A stretch of 64,000 bases of DNA from Streptomyces capillispiralis (GTDB lineage: Bacteria; Actinomycetota; Actinomycetes; Streptomycetales; Streptomycetaceae), in NCBI RefSeq assembly GCF_007829875.1, contig NZ_VIWV01000001.1:1984001-2048000 (forward strand), in the 5' to 3' direction. Under the pieces are notes generated by a model that ran no database searches, had not been told where the DNA came from, and saw nothing but the letters and a program-made list of their open reading frames with translations. A program made the position numbers and the translations under genes. Positions 53,104 to 62,575 of this stretch are shown in pieces. How positions within the stretch are numbered: position 1 is the stretch's first letter; each line of letters begins with the position of its first letter.

Positions 53104-53182
53104 TCGTGTTCCCTGCCCACCGGATCGGCCGGCCGCATTCCCCGGCGCGCGTTGTGCGCGCGGACACGGGAGCGCACCGCAC

Positions 53183-53294
53183 GGGACTCCATCCGCACGG
53201 GCAGAAAGGAACGCGTCCGCCCGGGTACGCCAAAGCATCCGCACGAGCACCTCGGATTGTTCGCGCGGGCACCCAGAATTGTCCGCGCGGGCAC
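53183..53294. repeat. Tandem array of five 22-bp repeats
   Basis: Units start at 53183, 53207, 53229, 53251 and 53273; the last four are exactly 22 bp long and contiguous, and two extra bases separate the first. The shared core is TCCGC-R-CGGGCAC (variants TCCGCACGGGCA, TCCGCCCGGGTA, TCCGCACGAGCA, TTCGCGCGGGCA, TCCGCGCGGGCA). A 22-bp period is not a multiple of three, so this is not a coding repeat. The array lies between the convergent ptsH and GntR genes. Similar degenerate motifs continue to about 53155. Confidence 0.8.
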
Positions 53295-53388
53295 ACGGAA
53301 AGCCGCGGCCGTGAATTCACCGCACTGCGGAAAAGGGCAGCGGAATGACTTCGGCACGAAATGCTCTTCTTTGTATACGGCCCTCGTG

Positions 53389-54093
53389 TTAATGCCGCAG
53401 GCTCGGCGTGTTTACGGGATGTTGCGAGTTCCTCACACGGTCCGTGCGGCCGGCCCGCTCGCCGCCGGGGGCGAGACGCAGCCGGTGCGCGGCGCTCGCG
53501 CGCTCGGTGTGCAGCGCCGTGACGGCCCGCGCGCGGTCGCCGTCGCCGCGCCCCACGGCGTCCACGATCGCGCCGTGTTCCGCCCAGTACTCGACCGGGT
53601 CGGGCGGCCCCTCGGTGGCGTACATCCAGGCGATCTTGTGCCGCAACTGGGTCAGCGTCGACGCCAGCGCCGGGCTGCCGGAGGCCTGGGCGAGCGTCTC
53701 GTGGAACCAGCCGCCCAGGGAGCGCAGGTCCTCGCTGTTGCCCTGACGGGCGCGTTCCTGCCCGAGCCTGACCAAGCCGCGCAGCACCTTCAGATGGGCC
53801 TCGGTGCGGCGCTGTGCCGCGCGGGAGGCGCCGAGCGGCTCGAGCAGCAGGCGCATCTCCAGCAGGTCGGCGGCCTCCTGCTCGGTGGGTTCCGCCACGC
53901 ACGCGCCCGCATGGCGCCGGGTCACCACGAAGCCCTCGGCCTCCAGCGTGCGCAGGGCCTCCCGGACGGGGACGCGGGAGACGCCGTAACGACGGGCGAG
54001 GAGTTCCTCGGTGAGCCGGCTGCCGCGCTCGTGGACACCCGCGACGATGTCGTCCCGGATCGCCGTGCACACCGAGTGCGCGGGAATACGCAT
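53389..54093 (-). CDS. GntR-family regulator with FCD domain (FadR group)
   Basis: 234 residues. The winged helix is at about residues 8-68 (RIPAHSVCTAIRDDIVAGVH, RRYGVSRVPVREALRTLEAE). It is followed by the helical FCD domain (LLEMRLLLEPLGASRAAQRR, WFHETLAQASGSPAL with metal-binding His, EYWAEHGAIVDAVGRGD). FCD regulators sense small organic acids or sugar acids. GGAGG precedes ATG 54091. It is not DasR, which belongs to the HutC group. The target is unknown. Confidence 0.92.
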   Translation of the reverse strand: MRIPAHSVCTAIRDDIVAGVHERGSRLTEELLARRYGVSRVPVREALRTLEAEGFVVTRRHAGACVAEPTEQEAADLLEMRLLLEPLGASRAAQRRTEAHLKVLRGLVRLGQERARQGNSEDLRSLGGWFHETLAQASGSPALASTLTQLRHKIAWMYATEGPPDPVEYWAEHGAIVDAVGRGDGDRARAVTALHTERASAAHRLRLAPGGERAGRTDRVRNSQHPVNTPSLRH

Positions 54094-54234
54094 GACCGAC
54101 CTCCGGCTTAATCCCCGTGAAACGTCGAAGATCGACGTGTGTTCCGTGACTCTATTGAAATCAGCGGGATTTTCCGAAGGGGGTACGGAAACCATGCGTA
54201 TTTTTTGGACAAGCGGCCCGCTGAAACGCCGAAA

Positions 54235-54256
54235 GCCCCGGCTCGGGAGCCGGGGC
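54235..54256 (-). terminator. Terminator after the M23 peptidase gene
   Basis: A 9-bp stem GCCCCGGCT / AGCCGGGGC with loop CGGG, 43 bp past the stop. Confidence 0.75.
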
Positions 54257-54298
54257 CACGGTGAGCGGGGCCGCCGCGCGGGCGGCCGGCCGCGGGTG

Positions 54299-55072
54299 TC
54301 AGAGGTTCACGCCGTGCGCGCGGAGGTAGGCGACGGGGTCGATGTCGGAGCCGTACTCGGCGGTCGTACGGGCCTCGAAGTGCAGGTGCGCGCCGGTGAC
54401 GTTGCCGGTCGCGCCGGAGACGCCTATCTGCTGCCCTGCGGTGACCTGCTGACCCACCGAGACGCCGAGGGAGGACAGGTGACCGTACTGGGTGTACGTG
54501 CCGTCGTTCATCCTGATGACGATCTGGTTGCCGTAGGCGCCGCCCCAGCCGGCCTCGACGACGGTGCCGATGCCGACCGACCGGACCGGGGTGCCGCTCG
54601 CGGCGTGGAAGTCGACACCGGTGTGGCTGCCGGAGGACCAGACGGCGCCGCCGCTCTTGTAGCCGGTCGACACGTAGGAGCCGGCGATCGGGGAGACGAA
54701 GGTGTTGAGACGCTTGCGCTCGGCCTCCCGCGCGGCGCGCTCCTTCTCCGCTCGGGCCTCGGCTGCCGCTTCGGCGGCCTTCTCGCGCGCGGCCTGCTCG
54801 GCCGCCTTCCGCGCGGCGGCCTCGGCGGCCTCCCGGGCGGCCTCGTGCTGGGCGGCCGCCTGGGCGTCGATCCGGTCGGCGACCGCGTCGCCCAGGGTGA
54901 CGACGGGGGTGAGGCCGGTCTGTGCGGCGGCCGGTCCGGCGGCGAGCGCGGGGGCCGCGAGGGAACCGACGACGCCGGAGGTGGCGAGCGCCGCGACGCC
55001 CGCCGCGCGGGCGGTGCCGCGCTGCGTCCGGCTCGGACGACGGTGTTTCCCGGAGGCGCGGGTGAACGCCAT
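54299..55072 (-). CDS. Secreted M23 (LytM) peptidoglycan endopeptidase
   Basis: 257 residues. The signal peptide has AGVAALATSGVVGSLAAPAL and cleavage near ALAAG (about residue 45). It is followed by an Ala/Glu/Arg coiled coil (about 70-120) and the LytM domain with zinc ligands in HTGVDFHAASGTP, GHLSSLGVS and AHLHFEAR. It cuts peptide cross-links of the cell wall after export. The ydaO riboswitch in the leader means expression depends on c-di-AMP, which in other bacteria turns such genes off at high signal. Confidence 0.95.
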   Translation of the reverse strand: MAFTRASGKHRRPSRTQRGTARAAGVAALATSGVVGSLAAPALAAGPAAAQTGLTPVVTLGDAVADRIDAQAAAQHEAAREAAEAAARKAAEQAAREKAAEAAAEARAEKERAAREAERKRLNTFVSPIAGSYVSTGYKSGGAVWSSGSHTGVDFHAASGTPVRSVGIGTVVEAGWGGAYGNQIVIRMNDGTYTQYGHLSSLGVSVGQQVTAGQQIGVSGATGNVTGAHLHFEARTTAEYGSDIDPVAYLRAHGVNL

Positions 55073-55094
55073 GTGGAGGCTGGTCCTTTCCTTC

Positions 55095-55255
55095 CCTCTC
55101 GCCTACCGGGTTAGCTGACGGGTTCGGAGCAGGAAGGTCTCCTACGGACTCCCTCACGACACGCGCGGGCGTCCGATTCACCCCAGGGACTACGGTGGGT
55201 CCCCGGCTCCCCTGGCTCGCGCCGTACGGGGACTCGGCGATGGCTGTCCGCTGCC
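55095..55255 (-). promoter_or_regulatory. ydaO-yuaA (c-di-AMP) riboswitch
   Basis: The leader of the M23 gene contains the conserved ydaO strings in order (minus strand): GGGGAGCCGGGGACCC, GGGGTGAATCGGACGCC (55168-55184) and CGAACCCGTCAGCTAACCCG (55107-55126), then GGTAGGCGAGAGGGAAGGA leading to the ribosome site. This RNA class binds c-di-AMP and usually switches gene expression off. In Streptomyces it controls rpfA-like and other cell-wall hydrolase genes. Confidence 0.92.
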
Positions 55256-55393
55256 GCGGGTGCGGCGCACTGCCCGACGAACAGCCCGGAAGACGCTAAG
55301 CGGGAGATCTTTCGATCCCCAAGCGGATCACGGCTTTTGTAGCGCATCCCACAGGGCAGACGGGCATCCTCCGTCGCAATTCGGGCATGAGTG

Positions 55394-55423
55394 GGCCCTG
55401 GTGACTCGCGTGTCACCAGGGCC
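55394..55423 (-). terminator. Terminator after the M16 peptidase operon
   Basis: A 12-bp perfect stem GGCCCTGGTGAC / GTCACCAGGGCC with a 6-nt loop, 28 bp past the stop. Confidence 0.8.
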
Positions 55424-55451
55424 TCACGCGCGTGTGCGCCTCCGCGGCTCG

Positions 55452-56840
55452 CTACTCGGCCGTAACGACGGTGACTTCCCCGATGCCGAGGGCCTCGACG
55501 GGCGCCTTGATCTGCGCCGCGTCCCCGACGAGGACGGTCACCAGGCGGTCCACCGGGAAGGCCTTGACGACCGCCGCGGTGGCCTCCACGGTGCCGGTCG
55601 CGGCCAACTGCCGGTACAGGTCCGCCTGGTAGTGGTCGGGCAGGTGCTGCTCGACCTGGTCGGCCAGGGTGCTCGCGACGGCCGCGGCGGTCTCGTACTT
55701 CAGCGGCGCCACGCCGACGAGGTTCTGCACGGCGACGTCGCGTTCCGCGTCGGTCAGTCCTTCCGCGGCGAGGGTGCGCAGCACCGTCCACAGGTCGCCG
55801 AGGGCGGGACCGGTGTTCGGGGTGTCGACGGAGCCGCTGATGGCCAGCATCGCCGCGCCCGTGCCGTCCGGGGCGGACCTGAGGACCTGCCCGAACGACC
55901 GCACGCCGTAGGTGTAGCCCTTCTCCTCGCGCAGGACGCGGTCCAGACGGGAGGTGAGGGTGCCGCCGAGGCAGTAGGTGCCGAGCACCTGCGCGGGCCA
56001 CACGCGGTCGTGCCGGTCGGGTCCGATGCGGCCGATCAGCAGCTGCGTCTGGACGGCGCCGGGGCGGTCCACGATGACGACCCGGCCGGTGTCGTCGGCG
56101 ACCACGGCCGGGACGGGGCGCGGCTTGCCCGGGGAGCCGGTCCAGGCGCCCAGGGTGTCGCCGAGCAGCGCGTCCAGGTCGATGCCGGTGAGGTCACCGA
56201 CGACCACCGCGGTCGCCGTGGCGGGGCGGACGTGCTGCTCGTAGAAGGCGCGCACGGCCGCCGAGTCGATGCCCTCGACCGTCTCCTCGGTGCCCTGGCG
56301 GGGACGCGACATGCGCGAACTCGCCGGGAACAGCTCCTTGGAGAGCTCCTTCGCCGCGCGGCGGGAGGGGTTGGCCAGCTCGTGCGGGATCTCGTCGAGG
56401 CGGTTGCGGACCAGCCGCTCGACCTCGCTGTCGGCGAACGCGGGCGCCCTGAGGGCGTCCGCGACCAGTCCGAGGCCCTTGGCGAGCCGTGAGGCCGGGA
56501 CCTCCAGGCTGAGGCGGACCCCGGGGTGGTCGGCGTGCGCGTCCAGGGTGGCGCCGCAGCGCTCCAGTTCGGCGGCGAACTCCTCGGCGGAGTGCTTGTC
56601 GGTGCCCTCGGAGAAGGCCCGCGCCATGATCGTGGCGACGCCGTCGAGGCCGGCCGGCTCGGCCTCCAGGGGCGCGTCGAGGATCACCTCCACGGCGACG
56701 ACCTGCTGGCCGGGGCGGTGGCAGCGCAGCACCGTCAGGCCGTTGTCCAGCGTGCCGCGCTCGGGGGCCGGGAAGGCCCAGGGCCTGGCCTCGCCCGCCT
56801 GGGGCTGCGGGTGGAAGTCCATCGTGGCGAGCTCGGTCAC
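55452..56840 (-). CDS. M16-family peptidase-like protein, non-catalytic subunit
   Basis: 462 residues from GTG 56838-56840, which overlaps the stop of the catalytic subunit gene (GTGA). The fold is M16 (LDNGLTVLRCHRPGQQVVAV, GLDGVATIMARAFSEGTDKH, RVLREEKGYTYGVRSFGQVL) but the HxxEH zinc motif is absent. The C-terminal Arg-Tyr pair that binds substrate in M16B heterodimers is kept (REEKGYTYG). It works with the next gene product. Confidence 0.92.
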   Translation of the reverse strand: MTELATMDFHPQPQAGEARPWAFPAPERGTLDNGLTVLRCHRPGQQVVAVEVILDAPLEAEPAGLDGVATIMARAFSEGTDKHSAEEFAAELERCGATLDAHADHPGVRLSLEVPASRLAKGLGLVADALRAPAFADSEVERLVRNRLDEIPHELANPSRRAAKELSKELFPASSRMSRPRQGTEETVEGIDSAAVRAFYEQHVRPATATAVVVGDLTGIDLDALLGDTLGAWTGSPGKPRPVPAVVADDTGRVVIVDRPGAVQTQLLIGRIGPDRHDRVWPAQVLGTYCLGGTLTSRLDRVLREEKGYTYGVRSFGQVLRSAPDGTGAAMLAISGSVDTPNTGPALGDLWTVLRTLAAEGLTDAERDVAVQNLVGVAPLKYETAAAVASTLADQVEQHLPDHYQADLYRQLAATGTVEATAAVVKAFPVDRLVTVLVGDAAQIKAPVEALGIGEVTVVTAE

Positions 56841-58210
56841 TTGGCCGCCTCCTCGTTCTCGTCGGTGCCGGCGACTGCGGCGGCTTCCTCGGTGTCCTCG
56901 GCCTCGGGGGCGACGGGCTCGTAGACGAGCACCGCGCGGTTGTCGGGGCGCAGGCGGGACTTCGCGACCTCCTGCACCTCCTCCGCCGTCACGTCGAGCA
57001 CGCGCTGGACGGCGGTCAGGGCGAGCTGGGGGTCGCCGAACAGGACGGCGTACCGGCACAGTTCGTCGGCGCGGCCCGCGACCGTGCCGAGCCGGTCGAG
57101 CCACTCGCGCTCCAGCTGGGCCTGGGCGCGCTCCATCTCCTCGGCCGTGGGGCCCTCGTCGGCGAAGCGGGCGAGCTCCTCGTCGATGGCGGCCTCGATG
57201 ACGGGCACCTCCACGTCGCCGGACGTCTTCACGTCCAGCCAGCCCAGGGAGGGCGCCCCGGCCAGCCGGAGCAGGCCGAACCCGGCGGCGACGGCCGTGC
57301 GGTCGCGCCGTACCAGCCGGTTGTAGAGCCGGGAGGACTCGCCGCCGCCGAGGACGGTGAGGGCCAGGTCCACCGCGTCGCACGCGCGCGTGCCGTCCTC
57401 CGGCAGCCGGTAGGCGGCCATCAGCGCCCGCGCGGGGACCTCCTCCTCCACGATCTCGCGCAGCTGCCCGCCGATGACGTCGGGGAGCGAACCGTCGCGC
57501 GGTGCGGGCTTGCCGTCGTGGGAGGGGATGGAGCCGAAGTACTTCTCGATCCAGGCGAGCGTCTGCTCCGGGTCGATGTCGCCGACGACGGACAGCACGG
57601 CGTTGTTCGGCGCGTAGTAGGTGCGGAAGAACTGGCGGGCGTCCTCCAGGGTCGCCGCGTCCAGGTCCGCCATCGAGCCGATCGGCGTGTGGTGGTACGG
57701 GTGGCCCTCCGGGTAGGCGAGCGCGGTCAGCTTCTCGAAGGCCGTGCCGTAGGGGACGTTGTCGTAGCGCTGGCGGCGCTCGTTCTTGACGACGTCCCGC
57801 TGGTTCTCCATGGACTCGTCGTCCAGGGCGGTCAGCAGGGAGCCCATGCGGTCGGCCTCCAGCCAGAGGGCGAGCTCCAGCTGGTGGGCGGGCATGGTCT
57901 CGAAGTAGTTGGTGCGCTCGAAACTGGTGGTGCCGTTGAGGGAGCCGCCGGCGCCCTGGACCAGCTCGAAGTGGCCGTTCCCCTTGACCTGGGCGGATCC
58001 CTGGAACATCAGGTGCTCGAAAAGGTGAGCCAGACCGGTACGTCCCTTGACTTCGTGACGCGAACCCACGTCGTACCAGAGGCACACCGCGGCGACCGGG
58101 GTCAGGTGGTCCTCGGAGAGCACCACGCGCAGGCCGTTGGCCAGGCGGTGCTCGGTCGCTGTCAGGCCGCCGGAGCCTGCCTGGGCTGTGGCCGTGTGAC
58201 CCATGGGCAT
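56837..58210 (-). CDS. M16-family zinc peptidase, catalytic subunit
   Basis: 457 residues from ATG 58208 (AAGGGA upstream). Zinc motif HLFEHLMFQG (HxxEH), then the distal Glu in ENQRDVVKNERRQRYDNVPY. It resembles mitochondrial-processing-peptidase-type M16B subunits. There is no signal peptide, so it probably degrades peptides in the cytoplasm. The C-terminus is acidic (APEAEDTEEAAAV). It forms an operon with the non-catalytic partner. Confidence 0.94.
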   Translation of the reverse strand: MPMGHTATAQAGSGGLTATEHRLANGLRVVLSEDHLTPVAAVCLWYDVGSRHEVKGRTGLAHLFEHLMFQGSAQVKGNGHFELVQGAGGSLNGTTSFERTNYFETMPAHQLELALWLEADRMGSLLTALDDESMENQRDVVKNERRQRYDNVPYGTAFEKLTALAYPEGHPYHHTPIGSMADLDAATLEDARQFFRTYYAPNNAVLSVVGDIDPEQTLAWIEKYFGSIPSHDGKPAPRDGSLPDVIGGQLREIVEEEVPARALMAAYRLPEDGTRACDAVDLALTVLGGGESSRLYNRLVRRDRTAVAAGFGLLRLAGAPSLGWLDVKTSGDVEVPVIEAAIDEELARFADEGPTAEEMERAQAQLEREWLDRLGTVAGRADELCRYAVLFGDPQLALTAVQRVLDVTAEEVQEVAKSRLRPDNRAVLVYEPVAPEAEDTEEAAAVAGTDENEEAAK

Positions 58211-58737
58211 GTACGTCCCTTCGATCGCGGAGGCGGTTGTCGAAACCGCCGTTTCTGCCGGTCCTGCCACTGTATGCAAGCGTGCGGACGGCCGGTGAAG
58301 TTCCCGGCCGGGCCGGCTACGCCGAGAGCGAGAACCTGGTGGGACACGTGATGCCGGTGTGGAGGCTGGGGTCCCGGCCTCAGACAACGGCACCACGGGC
58401 GGGGCGGGCCGCCCGCGCGGTCCCTGGCCCACGCGGCCGCGGGCAGGCGAGCTGTCCCCGTGTTCCTCACGGGCGAACCACGCCGGGTGGCGAGCGCCCG
58501 GGAGTGCGGGAGGCACCGCGCGCACCCCGGCCGCGCGACCCGCCCCCGCCCAAGTCGCCCCGCCGACCGGCAACCCCGCGCGGGGCCGGCCGCGCACTCC
58601 CCCGTACCCTTCTCGCGCCGTCGCCACCCGCCCGCGCCGGACGGCCGGAGCCGGGTCTTGGTCCCGCTTGTCAGTGCGACGGTCCACAATGGTCCGCGTC
58701 AGATCCCGTCACACGCTTCAGCAAGGAGCCGGCAGCG
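58211..58737. other. Divergent intergenic region, M16 operon and parC
   Basis: 527 bp without a credible gene. The frame of parC stays open far upstream, but that part is rich in Pro, Arg and Ala and lacks similarity. I see no operator or hairpin that I can name. Confidence 0.45.
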
Positions 58738-61194
58738 ATGGCCCGCCGCAGCACGAAGACCCCGCCGCCCGACGACTCGTACGAGGAGAAGATCCTCGAC
58801 ATCGACGTCGTCGACGAGATGCAGGGCTCCTTCCTCGAGTACGCGTACTCGGTCATCTACTCACGCGCCCTGCCGGACGCGCGTGACGGCCTCAAACCGG
58901 TGCACCGCCGCATCGTCTACCAGATGAACGAGATGGGCCTGCGCCCCGAGCGCGGTTACGTGAAGTGCGCCCGCGTGGTCGGCGAGGTCATGGGCAAGCT
59001 GCACCCCCACGGCGACGCGTCGATCTACGACGCCCTGGTCCGCATGGCCCAGCCGTTCTCCATGCGCGTCCCGCTGGTCGACGGCCACGGCAACTTCGGC
59101 TCGTTGGGCAACGACGACCCGCCCGCCGCCATGCGGTACACCGAGTGCCGGATGGCCGAGGCCACGAGCCTGATGACCGAGTCCATCGACGAGGACACGG
59201 TCGACTTCGCGCCCAACTACGACGGTCAGGAGCAGGAACCGGTCGCGCTGCCCGCCGCGTTCCCGAACCTGCTGGTGAACGGCGCCTCGGGCATCGCCGT
59301 CGGCATGGCCACCAACATGCCGCCGCACAACCTGCGCGAGGTCGTCGCGGCCGCCCGCCACCTGATCAGGCACCCCAACGCCGATCTCGACGCCCTGATG
59401 AAGCACGTCCCGGGCCCCGACCTGCCGACCGGCGGCCGGATCGTCGGCCTCTCCGGCGTCCGGGACGCGTACGAGACGGGCCGCGGCACCTTCAAGATCC
59501 GCGCGACGGTCACCGTGGAGGACGTGACGGCGCGCCGCAAGGGCCTCGTCGTCACCGAGCTGCCCTTCACGGTGGGTCCGGAGAAGGTGATCGCCAAGAT
59601 CAAGGACCTCGTCGGCTCGAAGAAGCTCCAGGGCATCGCCGACGTCAAGGACCTCACCGACCGCGAGCACGGTCTGCGCCTGGTCATCGAGATCAAGAAC
59701 GGCTTCGTGCCGGAAGCGGTGCTGGAGCAGCTGTACAAGCTGACGCCGATGGAGGAGTCCTTCGGCATCAACAACGTGGCCCTGGTGGACGGCCAGCCCC
59801 TCACCCTCGGCCTCAAGGAGCTCCTGGAGGTCTACCTCGACCACCGCTTCGACGTCGTGCGGCGGCGTTCGGAGTTCCGCCGCAGCAAGCGGCGCGACCG
59901 GCTCCACCTGGTCGAGGGCCTGCTGACGGCCCTGCTGGACATCGACGAGGTCATCCGCCTCATCCGCTCCAGCGAGAACTCCGCGCAGGCCAAGCAGCGT
60001 CTGATCGAGCACTTCTCCCTCAGCGAGGTCCAGACCCAGTACATCCTGGACACGCCGCTGCGCCGCCTCACCAAGTACGACCGGATCGAGCTGGAGGCGG
60101 AGAAGGACCGGCTGAACGCGGAGATCGAGGAGCTGACCCGGATCCTGGACTCGGACGCGGAGCTGCGCAAGCTGGTCTCGGCCGAACTGGCCGCGGTCGC
60201 CAAGAAGTTCGGCAACGACCGTCGTACGCTGCTGCTGGAGTCGGCCGCGACCCCGGCCGCCGCCGTGCCGCTGCAGGTGGCCGACGACCCGTGCCGCGTG
60301 CTGCTGTCCTCCACGGGCCTGCTCGCCCGCACGGCGAACGACGCACCGCTCGTCGACGCCCCCGGCGCCAAGCGCGTCAAGCACGACGTGATCGTCTCGG
60401 CGGTGCCCGCGACGGCCCGCGGCGAGATCGGTGTGGTCACCTCGGCCGGCCGCCTGCTCCGGCTGAACGTCGTGGACCTCCCGCAGCTCCCCGAGACGAT
60501 GCCGACGCCGAACCTGTCGGGCGGGGCGCCCCTGGCGGAGTTCGTGTCGCTGGAGGACGACGAGCAGGTGGTGTGTCTGACCACGCTCGACGAGTCGTCG
60601 CCCGGCCTGGCCCTCGGCACGGAACAGGGAGTCGTCAAGCGCGTGGTGCCCGACTACCCGTCCAACAAGGAGGAGCTGGAGGTCATCACCCTCAAGGAGG
60701 GCGACCGGATCGTCGGCGCGGTCGAGCTGCGCACGGGCGAGGAGGACCTGGTCTTCATCAGCGACGACGCGCAGTTGCTGCGCTACCAGGCGTCGCAGGT
60801 CCGCCCGCAGGGCCGGCCCGCGGGCGGTATGGCGGGCATCAAGCTCACCGACGGCGCGAAGGTCATCTCCTTCACGGCGGTCGATCCGGCGGCGGACGCG
60901 GTGGTGTTCACGGTCGCGGGCTCGCGCGGCACACTGGACGACTCCGTCCAGACGACGGCCAAGCTGACCCCGTTCGACCAGTTCCCGCGCAAGGGCCGGG
61001 CCACCGGCGGTGTGCGCTGCCAGCGGTTCCTGAAGGGCGAGGACTGCCTGTCCCTGGCCTGGGCCGGCCCACTTCCTGCCCGTGCCGCCCAGAAGAACGG
61101 CGCCGCGGTGGACCTCCCGGTACCGGACCCGCGCCGGGACGGTTCGGGGCTGTCCCTGCCGAAGACGGTGCACGTGGTGGCAGGCCCCGTCTAG
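58738..61194 (+). CDS. parC: DNA topoisomerase IV subunit A
   Basis: 818 residues. Start [20 protein letters not shown] with AAGGAG 8-13 nt upstream. The winged helix has [20 protein letters not shown], the catalytic Tyr134 lies in [10 protein letters not shown] and the tower domain in [20 protein letters not shown]. The C-terminal pinwheel has [14 protein letters not shown] and [13 protein letters not shown]. It lacks the GyrA-box QRRGGKG, which fits ParC rather than GyrA. ParC passes and decatenates duplex DNA with ParE, which is not in this window. Confidence 0.95.
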   Translation: MARRSTKTPPPDDSYEEKILDIDVVDEMQGSFLEYAYSVIYSRALPDARDGLKPVHRRIVYQMNEMGLRPERGYVKCARVVGEVMGKLHPHGDASIYDALVRMAQPFSMRVPLVDGHGNFGSLGNDDPPAAMRYTECRMAEATSLMTESIDEDTVDFAPNYDGQEQEPVALPAAFPNLLVNGASGIAVGMATNMPPHNLREVVAAARHLIRHPNADLDALMKHVPGPDLPTGGRIVGLSGVRDAYETGRGTFKIRATVTVEDVTARRKGLVVTELPFTVGPEKVIAKIKDLVGSKKLQGIADVKDLTDREHGLRLVIEIKNGFVPEAVLEQLYKLTPMEESFGINNVALVDGQPLTLGLKELLEVYLDHRFDVVRRRSEFRRSKRRDRLHLVEGLLTALLDIDEVIRLIRSSENSAQAKQRLIEHFSLSEVQTQYILDTPLRRLTKYDRIELEAEKDRLNAEIEELTRILDSDAELRKLVSAELAAVAKKFGNDRRTLLLESAATPAAAVPLQVADDPCRVLLSSTGLLARTANDAPLVDAPGAKRVKHDVIVSAVPATARGEIGVVTSAGRLLRLNVVDLPQLPETMPTPNLSGGAPLAEFVSLEDDEQVVCLTTLDESSPGLALGTEQGVVKRVVPDYPSNKEELEVITLKEGDRIVGAVELRTGEEDLVFISDDAQLLRYQASQVRPQGRPAGGMAGIKLTDGAKVISFTAVDPAADAVVFTVAGSRGTLDDSVQTTAKLTPFDQFPRKGRATGGVRCQRFLKGEDCLSLAWAGPLPARAAQKNGAAVDLPVPDPRRDGSGLSLPKTVHVVAGPV

Positions 61195-62255
61195 GCCGCG
61201 GGGTCCTCGGCCTCCTCGGTCTCCTGCACATAGCGCAGCACGCCCCACATGCCGTCCTCGTCGGCGTGTGGGGCGCCGTCGTTCCCGCACGCCTCCAGCT
61301 CCGCGCGGAGGGCGGCGGCGTCGATGCCCGCCCCGATGAGCACGAGCTGCGTCCGCCGCTCCGCGCCGGCCGGCCAGGGCTCGGGGTAGAAGCGCAGGAA
61401 GCGCCCCACGGCGTGCACGGCGTACCGGTTGCGGACGTCGTACGGCCCGAAGTCGACGTACCCCTTGATCCGGTACAGCCCGGCGGGACGGCTGTCCAGG
61501 AAGCGGATCAGCCGCCGTGGGTCCGTGGGGCGCGCGGAGGCGAAGGAGAGGCTGTCGTACGCGGCGTGCAGATGTGCCGTGTGATCGTCCTCCGCGTCGT
61601 CGTGGCGGTGCAGGTCGTCGAACGACAGCTGCCCGATGCGCTCCTCGCCGGGCCTGCAGTCGAAGAGGAACGCGGGATCGACACGGCCGTAGGAGGCGGG
61701 CACCACGGCGGCACGGTCGACCAGGGAGCGGACGAGCCCCAGCACGCGTGCCGCGTCCGTCACCCGGTCGATCTTGTTCACGACGACGAGGTCGGCGAGG
61801 GCGAGGTGCCGGTCGATCTGCGGGTGCCTGGCCCGGGTGTCGTCGAACTCGGCGGCGTCCACGACCTCGACGAGTCCGCCGTACACGATCCCGGGGTGCT
61901 CGCTGGCGAGCACCATCCGCACGAGCTCCTGCGGTTCGGCGAGACCGCTGGCCTCGATGACGATGACGTCGATCCCGGCGGAGGGCCTGGCCAGGCGTTC
62001 CAGGTAGACGTCGAGTTCGCTGCTGTCCACCGCGCAGCACAGGCAGCCGTTGCCGAGCGACACGGTCGAGTCGCCGAGGGCCCCCGCGACGGCCATGGCG
62101 TCGATCTCGATGGCCCCGAAGTCGTTCACGACGGCACCGATGCGGCTGCCGCCGCTGCGGTGGAGGAGGTGGTTGAGGAGGGTGGTCTTCCCCGAGCCGA
62201 GAAAACCGGCCAGGACCACCACCGGAATCTGCCGCCCGCTGCTCCGCTCCGACAC
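61191..62255 (-). CDS. CobW/COG0523-family GTPase (metal-handling)
   Basis: 354 residues from GTG 62253-62255 (AAAGGGG upstream). The P-loop is LAGFLGSGKTTLLNHLL, the metal site GNGCLCCAVDSSELD (CxCC), VVNKIDRV is the NKxD motif and the C-terminal CobW domain has RLIRFLDSRPAGLYRIKGYV. These proteins insert or traffic zinc or cobalt; a zinc role is common when the gene is Zur-controlled, but no clear Zur box is seen here. The gene converges with parC with a 4-bp overlap (CTAG). Confidence 0.92.
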   Translation of the reverse strand: MSERSSGRQIPVVVLAGFLGSGKTTLLNHLLHRSGGSRIGAVVNDFGAIEIDAMAVAGALGDSTVSLGNGCLCCAVDSSELDVYLERLARPSAGIDVIVIEASGLAEPQELVRMVLASEHPGIVYGGLVEVVDAAEFDDTRARHPQIDRHLALADLVVVNKIDRVTDAARVLGLVRSLVDRAAVVPASYGRVDPAFLFDCRPGEERIGQLSFDDLHRHDDAEDDHTAHLHAAYDSLSFASARPTDPRRLIRFLDSRPAGLYRIKGYVDFGPYDVRNRYAVHAVGRFLRFYPEPWPAGAERRTQLVLIGAGIDAAALRAELEACGNDGAPHADEDGMWGVLRYVQETEEAEDPAA

Positions 62256-62575
62256 GCGACCCCTTTCGCACCTGTGCGCGCACCGGCTCACTCTCGGCGT
62301 GCGCACCGAAAATCGACTGTCGTCCCAGGATACGAGCGACAAGAACGACGGCGAAGTGAACGATTGTTAGCAGCATCTGTGGGGCAGACGTTGGGGAAGG
62401 CGCCGGTATGTGCGACCCTCGCTTCCCTCCGTGCGCCTCCTCTCCGCCTTCCCGCCGATCAGAGCCGCTCGGCACCCTGGAAGGCGGCAAGCGCCGCCCA
62501 CCGCTCGCCGGTCCCCGCCGACAGGCCCAACTCTCCGACGACCGGCGGACGGCGGCCTGATCGGGGGTATTTGAC
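62256..62575. other. Divergent intergenic region, CobW-type and DUF6082 genes
   Basis: 320 bp without a gene. The AT-richer part near 62300-62370 probably holds the promoters. No clear operator found. Confidence 0.4.

Noticed and set aside
53152..54111. A 319-codon plus-strand frame across the 22-bp array and the GntR gene
   Set aside because: It is antisense to the GntR gene, and the array part has a 22-bp period that would shift frame at every unit.
58237..58737. N-terminal extension of ParC by 167 residues
   Set aside because: The extra part is Pro/Arg/Ala-rich with no similarity; ATG 58738 has a good ribosome site and matches the family start.
62256..62400. A Zur box in front of the CobW-type gene
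   Set aside because: The AT-richer stretch has no convincing match to the TGAAAATGATTTTCA-type palindrome, so zinc control cannot be claimed.
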